DNA of 64,000 bases from a virus, in IMG/VR virus record IMGVR_UViG_3300029319_007985, positions 108,390 to 172,389 of that record, one strand, 5' to 3'. Numbering within the stretch: the stretch's first letter is position 1; each line of letters begins with the position of its first letter. The notes under the pieces are model-generated. The model saw only the letters and a program-made list of their open reading frames with translations. It was not told the DNA's origin and searched no databases. The translations under genes were made by a program, and so were the position numbers. This document shows, one piece after another, positions 42,548 to 50,931 of this stretch.

Positions 42548-42863
42548 ACAAAGTTGGGTACAACTAGCACAAAATTTTGTTGATCAATGGCCCGAAGTGC
42601 TTGAAGGCATTGAACTAACCAACATGCCTATCCACTACGTGGATAGTGTGGCCATTATTTTAAAAAACCACATAACAATTACTGTAGATATTAAATCTTG
42701 CTTGAAAAAAATGGGCAAGAAACAAACGGCCGCTATGTTAAAAACTTACATTACGAAACATTATAGTAAAATTAAAAACGTTGATCTTAAATTTAATGTA
42801 GGAAGATTGAAAACTGACATGACAAGTAAAACTGCATCAATATTGAACAAAACTTTTAAATGA
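42516..42863 (+). CDS. Conserved phage protein, unknown
   Basis: 115 residues: SWVQLAQNFVDQWPEVLEGIE, then TITVDIKSCLKKMG and a basic helix. No known motif. It overlaps both the preceding gene and the PIG-L gene (4 bases). Confidence 0.6.
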   Translation: MPQKRKQPKNKQSWVQLAQNFVDQWPEVLEGIELTNMPIHYVDSVAIILKNHITITVDIKSCLKKMGKKQTAAMLKTYITKHYSKIKNVDLKFNVGRLKTDMTSKTASILNKTFK

Positions 42864-43501
42864 TAGATTTCACACAAAAATTTTTAATTTTGACAGCACA
42901 TCCAGATGACTTGGAAATGTCTTGCGCAGGTACCGTCAAAAAAATCCATGCGAAAGGCGGCAGTGTAACCAACCTAATAATGGTTAGGCCAAATGTTGAT
43001 GTGAGACCAAATCGAAGTAAGGACAAAGTTTTAGACGAACTAAAGAATAGTTCAAAAATATTAGGACAAAAAGTAGATATCCATGATACACAAATATTTG
43101 AAAATGGGCGGCCTAACCTACAACTTACCAACAACTTGATTACCAAACTAGAAAATAAATTTAAAAACTTTGACGTTATTATTAGTCACTGGCACGAAGA
43201 CTATCATCAAGATCACAAAACTTGTTTTAACATAGCACAGATTTTGGCAAGGAAAAACTTCAAACAGTTTTTATGTTTTGATCAACCTACTTACAACCGT
43301 TTCTATAGTAATTTTAACAAAAACATGTATGTAGATATTACTGACTACGTAGATGATAAAAGACAGGCACTAATGTGTTACGATACCTATTTTACAGATG
43401 CCGATATTGATGCCATACTAGCATACAACAAATATAACGGATCATTTTTAGGACCTAATAAATTTGCAGAAACTTTTAATATGAGGTACTCGAAAATATG
43501 A
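42860..43501 (+). CDS. PIG-L family deacetylase
   Basis: 213 residues. LILTAHPDDLEMSCAG (AHPDD motif, about 10-14) and VIISHWHEDYHQDHK (HxDHxxD-type, about 109-123) supply zinc ligands and catalytic Asp. LmbE/PIG-L enzymes remove N-acetyl groups from sugars (GlcNAc). It is followed (4-base overlap) by an NAD-dependent epimerase, which supports a sugar-nucleotide pathway. Confidence 0.86.
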   Translation: MIDFTQKFLILTAHPDDLEMSCAGTVKKIHAKGGSVTNLIMVRPNVDVRPNRSKDKVLDELKNSSKILGQKVDIHDTQIFENGRPNLQLTNNLITKLENKFKNFDVIISHWHEDYHQDHKTCFNIAQILARKNFKQFLCFDQPTYNRFYSNFNKNMYVDITDYVDDKRQALMCYDTYFTDADIDAILAYNKYNGSFLGPNKFAETFNMRYSKI

Positions 43502-44499
43502 AGATTTTAATTTTAGGCGGTTACGGATTTATTGGCAGTGCTATAAGCAGTCAATTAATTAAGCAAGGACACCAAGTTGGTGTAGTTGACTGTTTTCATC
43601 AGTATTATACTTTTCCAAATTGGGAATATGGACCTGTGTTGGCGCAGAGAAAAGCCATGGCAAATCCAACCAAAGATTACATTGGTAAGATTGAAGATGT
43701 TAGTTTTATGGAAAATGTTTTTGATGATTTTAAGCCACAGAGAGTTATACACGTTGCCACGTATCCAAATGCCAAAATGATACCGAGGAATGTTACAGAT
43801 GCTACAACAAACATGGTTACTGCAACCGCTTATGTGTTAGACCTTTGTGTAAAACATAAAGTTGAAAAGATAGTTTTTGCAAGTAGTAGCATGGTGTATG
43901 GTGAATTCAATAATCAAGTTCCAGACGAAACTGTAACCCCAAATCCAAATACTTTATATGGATCATATAAAAAACAAGGTGAAATGATGTGTAAAATTTG
44001 GCATCGAGAAAAAGGACTTAACTACGTAATTCTTAGGCCAAGTGCGGTATATGGAACAGTGGACATGATCACACGGGTAGTGTCACAACTTACTAAAAGC
44101 AATCTCACAACAGGAAAAATGATCGTGCAAGGTCCGGAAAATAAACTTGATTTTAGTAACGTGAAAGATGTGGCAACTTATTTTTGTCGAGCCACAACCA
44201 GTGAAGTAATTAATCAAACATTTAACATAACCAGAGGCAACGGCAGAAAACTTATCGAAGCCGCTGAAATAATCAAAGAAAGATTAGGATATGGCGAAAT
44301 AGTGCTGAAGCCACATGATTCTTTCTATCCTAACAGGGACACTTTAAACAGCGACAAGGCAAAAACAATTTTTAATTTTGCACCTATTATTGATATCGAG
44401 CAGGGAATTCCAGATTACATTGATTGGTTTCTTGACCAACCTTTCTATCATGACAATTTAAATATTAATAAAAAGTTTCTTCTGGATACAACGATTTAA
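43498..44499 (+). CDS. NAD-dependent epimerase/dehydratase (extended SDR)
   Basis: 333 residues. ILGGYGFIGSAISSQLIKQG at the start (NAD-binding), FASSSMVYGEF (Ser), YGSYKKQGEM (Tyr-x-x-x-Lys), and RPSAVYG. Family includes UDP-GlcNAc or UDP-GlcA epimerases and dehydratases; substrate not determinable. It ends 35 bases into a convergent minus-strand gene. Confidence 0.82.
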   Translation: MKILILGGYGFIGSAISSQLIKQGHQVGVVDCFHQYYTFPNWEYGPVLAQRKAMANPTKDYIGKIEDVSFMENVFDDFKPQRVIHVATYPNAKMIPRNVTDATTNMVTATAYVLDLCVKHKVEKIVFASSSMVYGEFNNQVPDETVTPNPNTLYGSYKKQGEMMCKIWHREKGLNYVILRPSAVYGTVDMITRVVSQLTKSNLTTGKMIVQGPENKLDFSNVKDVATYFCRATTSEVINQTFNITRGNGRKLIEAAEIIKERLGYGEIVLKPHDSFYPNRDTLNSDKAKTIFNFAPIIDIEQGIPDYIDWFLDQPFYHDNLNINKKFLLDTTI

Positions 44500-45784
44500 A
44501 TTTTTTTCTACAAAAGTCCCAGGAATATGTTTGTTGTAACTGATCATAATTAAAATTTATCTGTTTTAAAAACTGCTCTGCATCTTTGGCGCCTTTTGCC
44601 AGCCATTGGTTTCTAGTGCTCTTCCATTTGTTAATCCTGTGTGATGTTTCCACTGTTGGAGTCTTACTATTCCAATAAATTAGTTTTGACACCTCTCTGA
44701 AGGCATTTTTCCATCCAGTGTATGCATCCGGGCAAAGTAATGGCTCGTTTGTAATCATGGGAACAACCTCATGCTTACTGTTCAAAGTAAAATCTAGGAC
44801 GTCATTTGGAGTGCTTATACACAATGTTCTATTGTAGAGGTTGATGTTAAATGTACCATACTCTAGATCAAGTTCTTTCAATCTAGCATGGAAAATATAA
44901 TGCCTTTTATTTTTTCCTCTATCCACTGTAAAATTAAATTTAAAACTATCAACTGGCACTGATTTGGCAAACACGGCGTAAAAATATTCAGTTTGTGATT
45001 CTTCAGCGGCTTTTTTGTATGCCTGACTTCTTCCAGCAACATTTTTTATCCAATAGAGTCTGTTGCCTAGTTTGTTCTTAGTAAGATGCTGTTGTAATTT
45101 TTCGTAAACATCGTTCTCAAATGGCTCGCCATTTGAAATGTACGCTATATCAAATTGGTCAATCTCCTTATTTTTTTCAACTTCTAAAATATTATTATAG
45201 TCATACACTTGATCTTTTAAGTGCCTGAGTGCCACGTAAGGAATAAAAAAAGTTTTACCTTTTATATAAATTTTTTCATCCTCCCAATAACTTATGTAAA
45301 AGTTTTCTTTTTCTAATTTTTCACTATATTGAAAATATTTTCCGCTAGGTTTGACCTCGTGATTTAGATCAAAGTTGTTTGAAAGATTGTAATTTTTAAG
45401 GTCATATGGGTAATCATAATAGCATTCTGATGTATGATAGTTCACGTGTTTAAAGTCTCTCAAAAATTTTGTGTCCTGAAGTAATAAATTTTTGTGGGCC
45501 AAGAAAGTATCTCCTTCCTTTTGTCCTTTGACCGCCCATGTGTGTAATTGATATTTCTGATGCTGTTCCGGAATATAATCAAAATCAAAATTGCTGTAGT
45601 CAATTAGACTCGATAAGATCCATGTGTATTCAGTTTTACTTGCGCCTACAAAATGCTTTACCATTTGATTGTAACTTTTTACAAATGGAGTGATTTCAAC
45701 ATATGGAAATATTTGTTTTATAGTTTCTATATGTTTTTTACTATTTGGATTTTTAAAATCTATGCAAATACAATCAAACGCCAT
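44465..45784 (-). CDS. Tandem GT-A-like glycosyltransferase-family protein
   Basis: 439 residues. Two similar halves: around 1-70 (FDCICIDFKNPN... then a TEYTWILSSLIDYSNFDF end) and around 200-275 (FDIAYISNGEPFENDV... TEYFYAVFAKSVPVD). Both resemble the N-terminal part of the GT2-like protein at 57010 (FVFISYKEPN ... TEFFISVDGDN). The acidic DxD is partly degraded in these copies. It is the last gene of the 18-gene minus-strand run. Likely an inactive or altered duplicated glycosyltransferase. Confidence 0.6.
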   Translation of the reverse strand: MAFDCICIDFKNPNSKKHIETIKQIFPYVEITPFVKSYNQMVKHFVGASKTEYTWILSSLIDYSNFDFDYIPEQHQKYQLHTWAVKGQKEGDTFLAHKNLLLQDTKFLRDFKHVNYHTSECYYDYPYDLKNYNLSNNFDLNHEVKPSGKYFQYSEKLEKENFYISYWEDEKIYIKGKTFFIPYVALRHLKDQVYDYNNILEVEKNKEIDQFDIAYISNGEPFENDVYEKLQQHLTKNKLGNRLYWIKNVAGRSQAYKKAAEESQTEYFYAVFAKSVPVDSFKFNFTVDRGKNKRHYIFHARLKELDLEYGTFNINLYNRTLCISTPNDVLDFTLNSKHEVVPMITNEPLLCPDAYTGWKNAFREVSKLIYWNSKTPTVETSHRINKWKSTRNQWLAKGAKDAEQFLKQINFNYDQLQQTYSWDFCRKKFKSLYPEETFY

Positions 45785-46823
45785 AAAAATAATTTATCCT
45801 ATCACAAATGTAGTCGACTTCTCTATCTTCTAAGAAAGGGTAAATTGGAAGGCTGACACATTGAGCCTGTATTAATTCTGCCATTGGATAGTGATTAGTC
45901 ATGTTGCTGTCTAACAAATATGCGTAATGTGTTCCTGTTTCAATTCCAGCGTTTGATAGAAAAGTTCTTAACTTATCTCGCTGATTTGATAACAACACAC
46001 ATTTATGGAAACTACTGAAAACACTACGTTCAACTTTGTGTAAAAATTGCAGTTTTGATAATCGTTTCTGATAACGTTTATATATTTTTTCACGCATTTT
46101 TTGGAACTTGTCAAACTTGTCTAATAAAAATAACATTTGGTTTGCATGGTCGTCACTTATAAAACTGTTATATCCATAGTCGAGATTGTCTCCTCCGTGT
46201 TTTCTAAGAGCAAGTACGTTTTCATAGATTTTAATACTGTCAGTCAGAACCATTCCGCCTGTGCCGAAGCAAGGCAAATTTTTTGATGGAGCAAAACTAT
46301 AAACACTGACGTTACCCAATTTTCCACTGGGCACTCCATGATACCAGGCTCCTTGTGACTGCGCGGCATCTTCAATTAAAGGAATGTTTCTATCATCACA
46401 AAACTTTCTTATACGATAGTAGTCAGCAGGATTGCCATATAGATGAACATAGATGACTGCATCGGCCTTAGTTATATTTTCCAATGATCCAATACTTCCA
46501 AATTTGTCAACATCTACATAAACTATATCTGCGCCTAATCTTTTGATTGCGCCTGATGTTGCCTTATAACTTAAAACTGGACACACCACTGTGCTTTTGC
46601 TATCAAGTCCTATCGAACGCATAGCAAAATATAAGCCATCAGTAGCACTTGCGACGCCAACACCAAATTTCCTACTGGCCCTACGTGCTACTTCAACTTC
46701 AAATTTTTTTGAGTACTGTCCTTCGAGGACTTTACCTGTGGTCCAGGCCTGTCTTGCTCTGTATGTCAGTCTCCAATTGTAGGCGTCATATAGCCTATCG
46801 ATACCGTTGAATTTTATTTGCAT
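45774..46823 (-). CDS. DegT/DnrJ/EryC1/StrS aminotransferase
   Basis: 349 residues. GVGVASATDGLYFAMRSIGLD (near 54-75), VSYKATSGAIKRLGADIVYVDVD, DAAQSQGAWYHG (Asp-Ala-Ala-Gln-S), SFAPSKNLPCFGTGGMVLT with SxxKN (PLP lysine region). This family transaminates keto sugars to amino sugars (for example in O-antigen or antibiotic sugars). Coupled to the carbamoyltransferase gene upstream (TAATG). Confidence 0.86.
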   Translation of the reverse strand: MQIKFNGIDRLYDAYNWRLTYRARQAWTTGKVLEGQYSKKFEVEVARRASRKFGVGVASATDGLYFAMRSIGLDSKSTVVCPVLSYKATSGAIKRLGADIVYVDVDKFGSIGSLENITKADAVIYVHLYGNPADYYRIRKFCDDRNIPLIEDAAQSQGAWYHGVPSGKLGNVSVYSFAPSKNLPCFGTGGMVLTDSIKIYENVLALRKHGGDNLDYGYNSFISDDHANQMLFLLDKFDKFQKMREKIYKRYQKRLSKLQFLHKVERSVFSSFHKCVLLSNQRDKLRTFLSNAGIETGTHYAYLLDSNMTNHYPMAELIQAQCVSLPIYPFLEDREVDYICDRINYFYGV

Positions 46824-48313
46824 TAGAAAACTTTGACTCCATATTTTTGTTCAAATGCTTTACCATCTGCCTTGTCATTCACAATCGGTTGCCCTTTGAT
46901 ATTGAGGCTGGTGTTCAATAATATAGGACACCCTGTCTTCTTTTTCCAAGTTTTCAACAACTGATAAAAGCCAGGATTATCGGTCTTACGCACCGTTTGA
47001 ACCCTTGATGTGCCGTCATGGTGTATTATAGCAGGAAAGTCTTTACCACGCACACACGCCGCTGTAAATTGCATGTAAGGGGTGTTTTTGACGTGTTTAG
47101 GTAGCCTAAAATAGTCGTTTACATCCTCTTCTAAGATGGCAGGAGCAAATGGTCTAAACTTTTGTCTTCGCTTGATTTGATTTACCAAGTCCTTTACTTT
47201 TGGCCCTCTTGGGTCAGCAAGGAACGATCTATTACCAAGTGCCCGCGGTCCAAACTCTGCCCTACCGTTTGCAACTCCACACATCATATTTTGTTCTAAT
47301 TCTTTGATGATACTATCTATAGGATACTCACCTTCTATGTTATGTCCGAGAAAAGGATGTTGCCAATTAAGGAACTGTTTCTCACTGGCGGCCACACAGC
47401 CAATACTTGATCCGGCGTCTCCCGGGTTTGGCATAATCCATATGTTATCAAAAAGTCCTAGTCCTGCAAGTTTAGAATTGGCGGCACAGTTCAATGCTAC
47501 ACCTCCTCCAAATACTAAATTGCGTTCTGCAAACATCAAACTTTTAGCAGGCAGATACGATGCCGCTCTGCTCCATAAATTTGCCAAAAGTTCTTCTGTT
47601 AAGGCTTGTATTGATGCCGCGATGTCCATAGGATCAGCATCAGGCATCCAGTTGCCTATGCCTCTGTGTAAATTGTGCGTTAACTCAAATGGCATATTGC
47701 TTTTTATAAACTCTCTTTGTATTTTGTCTTTGTATATAGGTTTGCCATAGGCGGCCATACCCATTAGGATATATTCTTCCTCAGCAGGTTTTAGTCCTAC
47801 CCTCTGTGTGAAAGCACTGTACAACACTCCTATTGAGTGAGGATATTTTATTCTTTCCTTAAGTTCCATCTTTCCTTGTGAGCCTAACCAAATACTGATG
47901 GTATCCCATTCACCAATCGCGTCAACTGTAAGGATCACACAGTCGTTGAAAGGACTAGTATAGTACCCTGTGGCGGCGTGTGATTCGTGATGTAGTACAT
48001 ATTGATCTATCCTATTGATTCCAAATTGCCTTAGATGTTGTAGAGGCATTTCTTTTGTATCAAAAGCAAGTCCATGCTGTCCTGCCCAAAACTGTCTAGT
48101 TTTTTTAAGTAATGGCTTTTCATAATAAACTATTTTGTCAAAAGGTCCATAAGTCATTGCTTCATCAACTATTGCCTGATTCAAGAAATGATCATTTTTT
48201 ATTTTACTATATCGTTCGGCGTGGGCGGCCCAAAGTATATCACCACCACCTTGTATATCAATAACTGCCATGGCGGCATCATGATTCATACAATTTATTC
48301 CTAATATTCTCAT
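46823..48313 (-). CDS. NodU/CmcH-family carbamoyltransferase
   Basis: 496 residues. N-terminal GINCMNHDAAMAVID, HHESHAATGYYTSPF (near 110-125), DAIGEWDT, and FGGGVALNCAANSKL (near 270) are the conserved nucleotide-binding parts of YrdC-like/NodU O-carbamoyltransferases; the C-terminal part has GRAEFGPRALGNRS and FRPFAPAIL. They transfer a carbamoyl group from carbamoyl phosphate to a sugar or other hydroxyl. Lies between the mini-glycosylase and DegT genes. Confidence 0.9.
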   Translation of the reverse strand: MRILGINCMNHDAAMAVIDIQGGGDILWAAHAERYSKIKNDHFLNQAIVDEAMTYGPFDKIVYYEKPLLKKTRQFWAGQHGLAFDTKEMPLQHLRQFGINRIDQYVLHHESHAATGYYTSPFNDCVILTVDAIGEWDTISIWLGSQGKMELKERIKYPHSIGVLYSAFTQRVGLKPAEEEYILMGMAAYGKPIYKDKIQREFIKSNMPFELTHNLHRGIGNWMPDADPMDIAASIQALTEELLANLWSRAASYLPAKSLMFAERNLVFGGGVALNCAANSKLAGLGLFDNIWIMPNPGDAGSSIGCVAASEKQFLNWQHPFLGHNIEGEYPIDSIIKELEQNMMCGVANGRAEFGPRALGNRSFLADPRGPKVKDLVNQIKRRQKFRPFAPAILEEDVNDYFRLPKHVKNTPYMQFTAACVRGKDFPAIIHHDGTSRVQTVRKTDNPGFYQLLKTWKKKTGCPILLNTSLNIKGQPIVNDKADGKAFEQKYGVKVF

Positions 48314-48708
48314 AATGTCTCTATGTATTTTTTAAGTTCTTTGTCCTGAACATCTGAAGGTATTATATTTTTGTAAAATATTTTATAACTGTCACTTCCA
48401 TATTTTCCTATGCCATGTAGGTCACTTGCTTCTTTACCGTTCCAGGTTAAAAATTGTTTGCTCATTTTCCTTAACCTTTTTGTTCTTACGTGCCACATGC
48501 CCAAAGGCTTTAGTAAATTTTCCTGTGTTTTTTTCCTACCGCGGAGAAACGCTTTGGCATTTGGGTACTTTTTGAATAACTTTGGCAATATTTCTTTTAC
48601 TTGTTTTCTATAGGTCAAATTCAAACATATGACGCCAACCATGTGTTGCCATTTATTTTTTACTTGCTGTTGCACCATTAGATCTTCTCTCATTTTTTTA
48701 TTACCCAT
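48310..48708 (-). CDS. Mini HhH-GPD DNA glycosylase-like protein
   Basis: 132 residues. LHGIGKYGSDSYKIF (97-111) is a helix-hairpin-helix nearly identical in pattern to MBD4 (GIGKYGNDSYRIF), followed by VQDKELKKY (Asp122) where the catalytic Asp of MBD4-type glycosylases sits. NLTYRKQVKEILPKL and LLKPLGMWHVRTKRLRKMS correspond to flanking helices. It would excise a damaged, deaminated or mispaired base. It is about half the usual length, so may be partial or need a partner. Confidence 0.7.
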   Translation of the reverse strand: MGNKKMREDLMVQQQVKNKWQHMVGVICLNLTYRKQVKEILPKLFKKYPNAKAFLRGRKKTQENLLKPLGMWHVRTKRLRKMSKQFLTWNGKEASDLHGIGKYGSDSYKIFYKNIIPSDVQDKELKKYIETL

Positions 48709-48866
48709 GCTCTATGATAAAAATTATCAACTTCCTTTTGTATTAATCCTTTTGCAAGTTTATTCGCTGATACTTCATCCATAGGCCCATATTCTTTTTT
48801 TGTTTTACTATCCATAGTATCCATGTCATTTGGATCCTTGTGTATGCCCTCGATCACATAATACAT
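48690..48866 (-). CDS. 58-residue unknown protein
   Basis: Starts MYYVIEGIHKDPNDMDTMDS, then KKEYGPMDEVSANKLAKGLI and ends HRAWVIKK. Its ATG overlaps the upstream stop (TAATG) and its stop lies inside the glycosylase start region. Small acidic/basic helical protein; function unknown. Confidence 0.6.
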   Translation of the reverse strand: MYYVIEGIHKDPNDMDTMDSKTKKEYGPMDEVSANKLAKGLIQKEVDNFYHRAWVIKK

Positions 48867-48970
48867 TATTTGTAAATAAACGGGTCTTTTTTCTTAAGTT
48901 CTTTAATTCTTTTTCTGTGTGCAATTTCTTGCTTAATTTTAGAAATTAAAGATTTAATCCATTTTATCAT
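48866..48970 (-). CDS. 34-residue basic helical protein
   Basis: MIKWIKSLISKIKQEIAHRK is followed by RIKELKKKDPFIYK. An amphipathic, Lys-rich helix with AGGAG about 8 bases before the ATG. It overlaps the SGNH gene by 17 bases and the next gene by 1. Could be a membrane-active or nucleic-acid-binding peptide, or a substrate for the neighbouring radical SAM enzymes; none is shown. Confidence 0.6.
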   Translation of the reverse strand: MIKWIKSLISKIKQEIAHRKRIKELKKKDPFIYK

Positions 48971-49772
48971 AGTTTCTCCTGTTTTCATTTATTATCGAAT
49001 TAAATTTGTCTTTCATTAATTTTACAGCATCTTTATGGGCAGAATCAAGTGGATGTGTGGTACCTCTTTCATATTCCTCCAACATTGCCCATTGGTTAAA
49101 CCCCATCATCCTTTCGCCAAAACTAAACCATTTGGTAATATCTATTTCTTTATAAAGTGATTGCATCAATGCGTCACGATGACTATGAGGCGTGTAATGG
49201 TTATAAAATAAACTATTGTCTGCTAGTGTAAACATAAAAGGAATATGATATTTTTCCAAAAAGTTTTGTAACCAAATAATTGACTTCCAACTGAGATAAA
49301 TCTCATGGTATTCATTAGCGGCGTATTTGTATAGACTGTTAGCAAACTCCTTGACTCCTGTTGTTGCAAGTTCTTCGCGTCTTTTCCTCCATATTTCTTG
49401 TTGCGGTTCTGATCCACCTAACTCTCTAAAAACTTCACCCTGTTTATCATCAGTGTCCCATGGGGTTATTGACGCCCAACGGGTGTCTTCTAATAAAGAG
49501 GATCTCGGCATCGCCCAATCATACCTTGATGGGAACGTCCACATCACTAGTACTGCATCGCAAATATTTTTACTAACATATGAAAATACCTTCCTTGCTA
49601 TTGCAGAATTTCCAATGCCACCCTGTGCCACAGAAAAATAATTTGCTCCATGTAGATCTGAAAGTCCTTTTGCCCATGTCTTATTTGAAGGAGGGGCATG
49701 TGGCGTGTTACAGTCACTTAATTCGTGTCCATACGTAAAACTACACCCACCTGATAAAATAATTTTATTCAT
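48954..49772 (-). CDS. SGNH/GDSL-like hydrolase (GCS variant)
   Basis: 272 residues. ILSGGCSFTYGHELSDC (GCS in place of GDS, Ser nucleophile), VAQGGIGNSAIARK, then VLVMWTFPSRYDW and HPLDSAHKDAV where the catalytic Asp/His may lie. No N-terminal beta domain. In the operon it follows the radical SAM gene at 49765; could remove an acyl group from the same product. Confidence 0.7.
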   Translation of the reverse strand: MNKIILSGGCSFTYGHELSDCNTPHAPPSNKTWAKGLSDLHGANYFSVAQGGIGNSAIARKVFSYVSKNICDAVLVMWTFPSRYDWAMPRSSLLEDTRWASITPWDTDDKQGEVFRELGGSEPQQEIWRKRREELATTGVKEFANSLYKYAANEYHEIYLSWKSIIWLQNFLEKYHIPFMFTLADNSLFYNHYTPHSHRDALMQSLYKEIDITKWFSFGERMMGFNQWAMLEEYERGTTHPLDSAHKDAVKLMKDKFNSIINENRRNYDKMD

Positions 49773-50931
49773 AAATTTGTAAAACTTTATTTAAAAGAGG
49801 AAATACATCTCCAAAATTTTCATGTCTGTAAGCATCTGTTGTTAAAATCCTGTCGAGACGTTGTTTACGAATTTCTGGAGTATCTCTGTCCACAGCATTC
49901 ATAAAACTCAATGTGGGTTTAAAATCTGTCAACATTCCGTATCTGGTGTTTACTATATCTTTTACATTTTTAGGAAGTGTTTGTATGTTGAAATAATCCG
50001 GATCGAACAGTGTGTTGACATAAAAAAACTTAGGTTGATATTGTGCCACCCAAAATGCTATTTTGGCAAGACTAAAAATATTGAATATGCTAACTGTGGT
50101 ACAAATTTGGAACTCCATATTTGGTGTTGATCTTTGTTTCCATTTGACTAGATTGGCTCCAACCTCTCTCCAATTGGCTGGGTGTCTTTGATATTCAAAC
50201 TGTGGACCAATGTCGTCTATACTAAATGCTACTTCTACTCTTTTAAAATAGTTCCAAAGATCAAATATCTCTGGAGGTGGTAGTTGTGTGCCATTCGTGT
50301 TGTAATGAACATCTATATTTTTTGCAAATCCTTTTTCAACACAATACATTAATATTTTAAAGTGGTCTTTTATCATAAATGGCTCACCGCCTGAAAATTC
50401 GAAATATTCAACATGTCTTAGATCTTCTTTCAAGTCCTCAAAAAATTGTGGATTACGTTTAGGCCATCCGCCCTCTTTTAAATTTTTTCTTGCTACAGGA
50501 TTATCTCCATAGTCCAATTCTTCTTGTGCCCATTTACTTGAACTCCAAGATCCACATATTCTACATTTTAAGTTACAAACGTTACCCAATTTGAAATCAA
50601 TAAATTTTAGATTGGGTTTGCTGTCAGTGTTCCAATTAGATAAACTTTTTTTCATTTTATAGATGCTGTTCATTCTTTTAGATGTTTTTCCGGCTTCCTC
50701 TTCCTGCCAACAACTTTGACATCCTTTAGGCCGCTTTCCATCTTTAAATTGTTGCCTCAATTGGTTCATGTATTCTGTGTTCTGTATGTCATGTAAACTA
50801 TTTTCGTAAACTTTTACATTTGGCACACTGCCTTTATATAAACAACAAGGCGATGCACCGCCATTTACATCAACCTCTAGATGCGTCCAAGGTAAAGGAC
50901 ATACATTTGTTTTTAGATACTTTTCCACCAT
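49765..50931 (-). CDS. Radical SAM protein with N-terminal Cys domain
   Basis: 388 residues. N-terminal VCPLPW (Cys11), SPCCLY (Cys29, 30), GCQSCW (Cys71, 74), then core motif CNLKCRIC (Cys119, 123, 126) and SGGEPFM. C-terminus DVFPLLNKVLQIYE. The N-terminal pattern is that of an auxiliary Fe-S domain (SPASM/twitch-like) placed before rather than after the radical SAM barrel. Overlap with the next upstream gene is 19 bases. Product not predictable. Confidence 0.84.
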   Translation of the reverse strand: MVEKYLKTNVCPLPWTHLEVDVNGGASPCCLYKGSVPNVKVYENSLHDIQNTEYMNQLRQQFKDGKRPKGCQSCWQEEEAGKTSKRMNSIYKMKKSLSNWNTDSKPNLKFIDFKLGNVCNLKCRICGSWSSSKWAQEELDYGDNPVARKNLKEGGWPKRNPQFFEDLKEDLRHVEYFEFSGGEPFMIKDHFKILMYCVEKGFAKNIDVHYNTNGTQLPPPEIFDLWNYFKRVEVAFSIDDIGPQFEYQRHPANWREVGANLVKWKQRSTPNMEFQICTTVSIFNIFSLAKIAFWVAQYQPKFFYVNTLFDPDYFNIQTLPKNVKDIVNTRYGMLTDFKPTLSFMNAVDRDTPEIRKQRLDRILTTDAYRHENFGDVFPLLNKVLQIYE

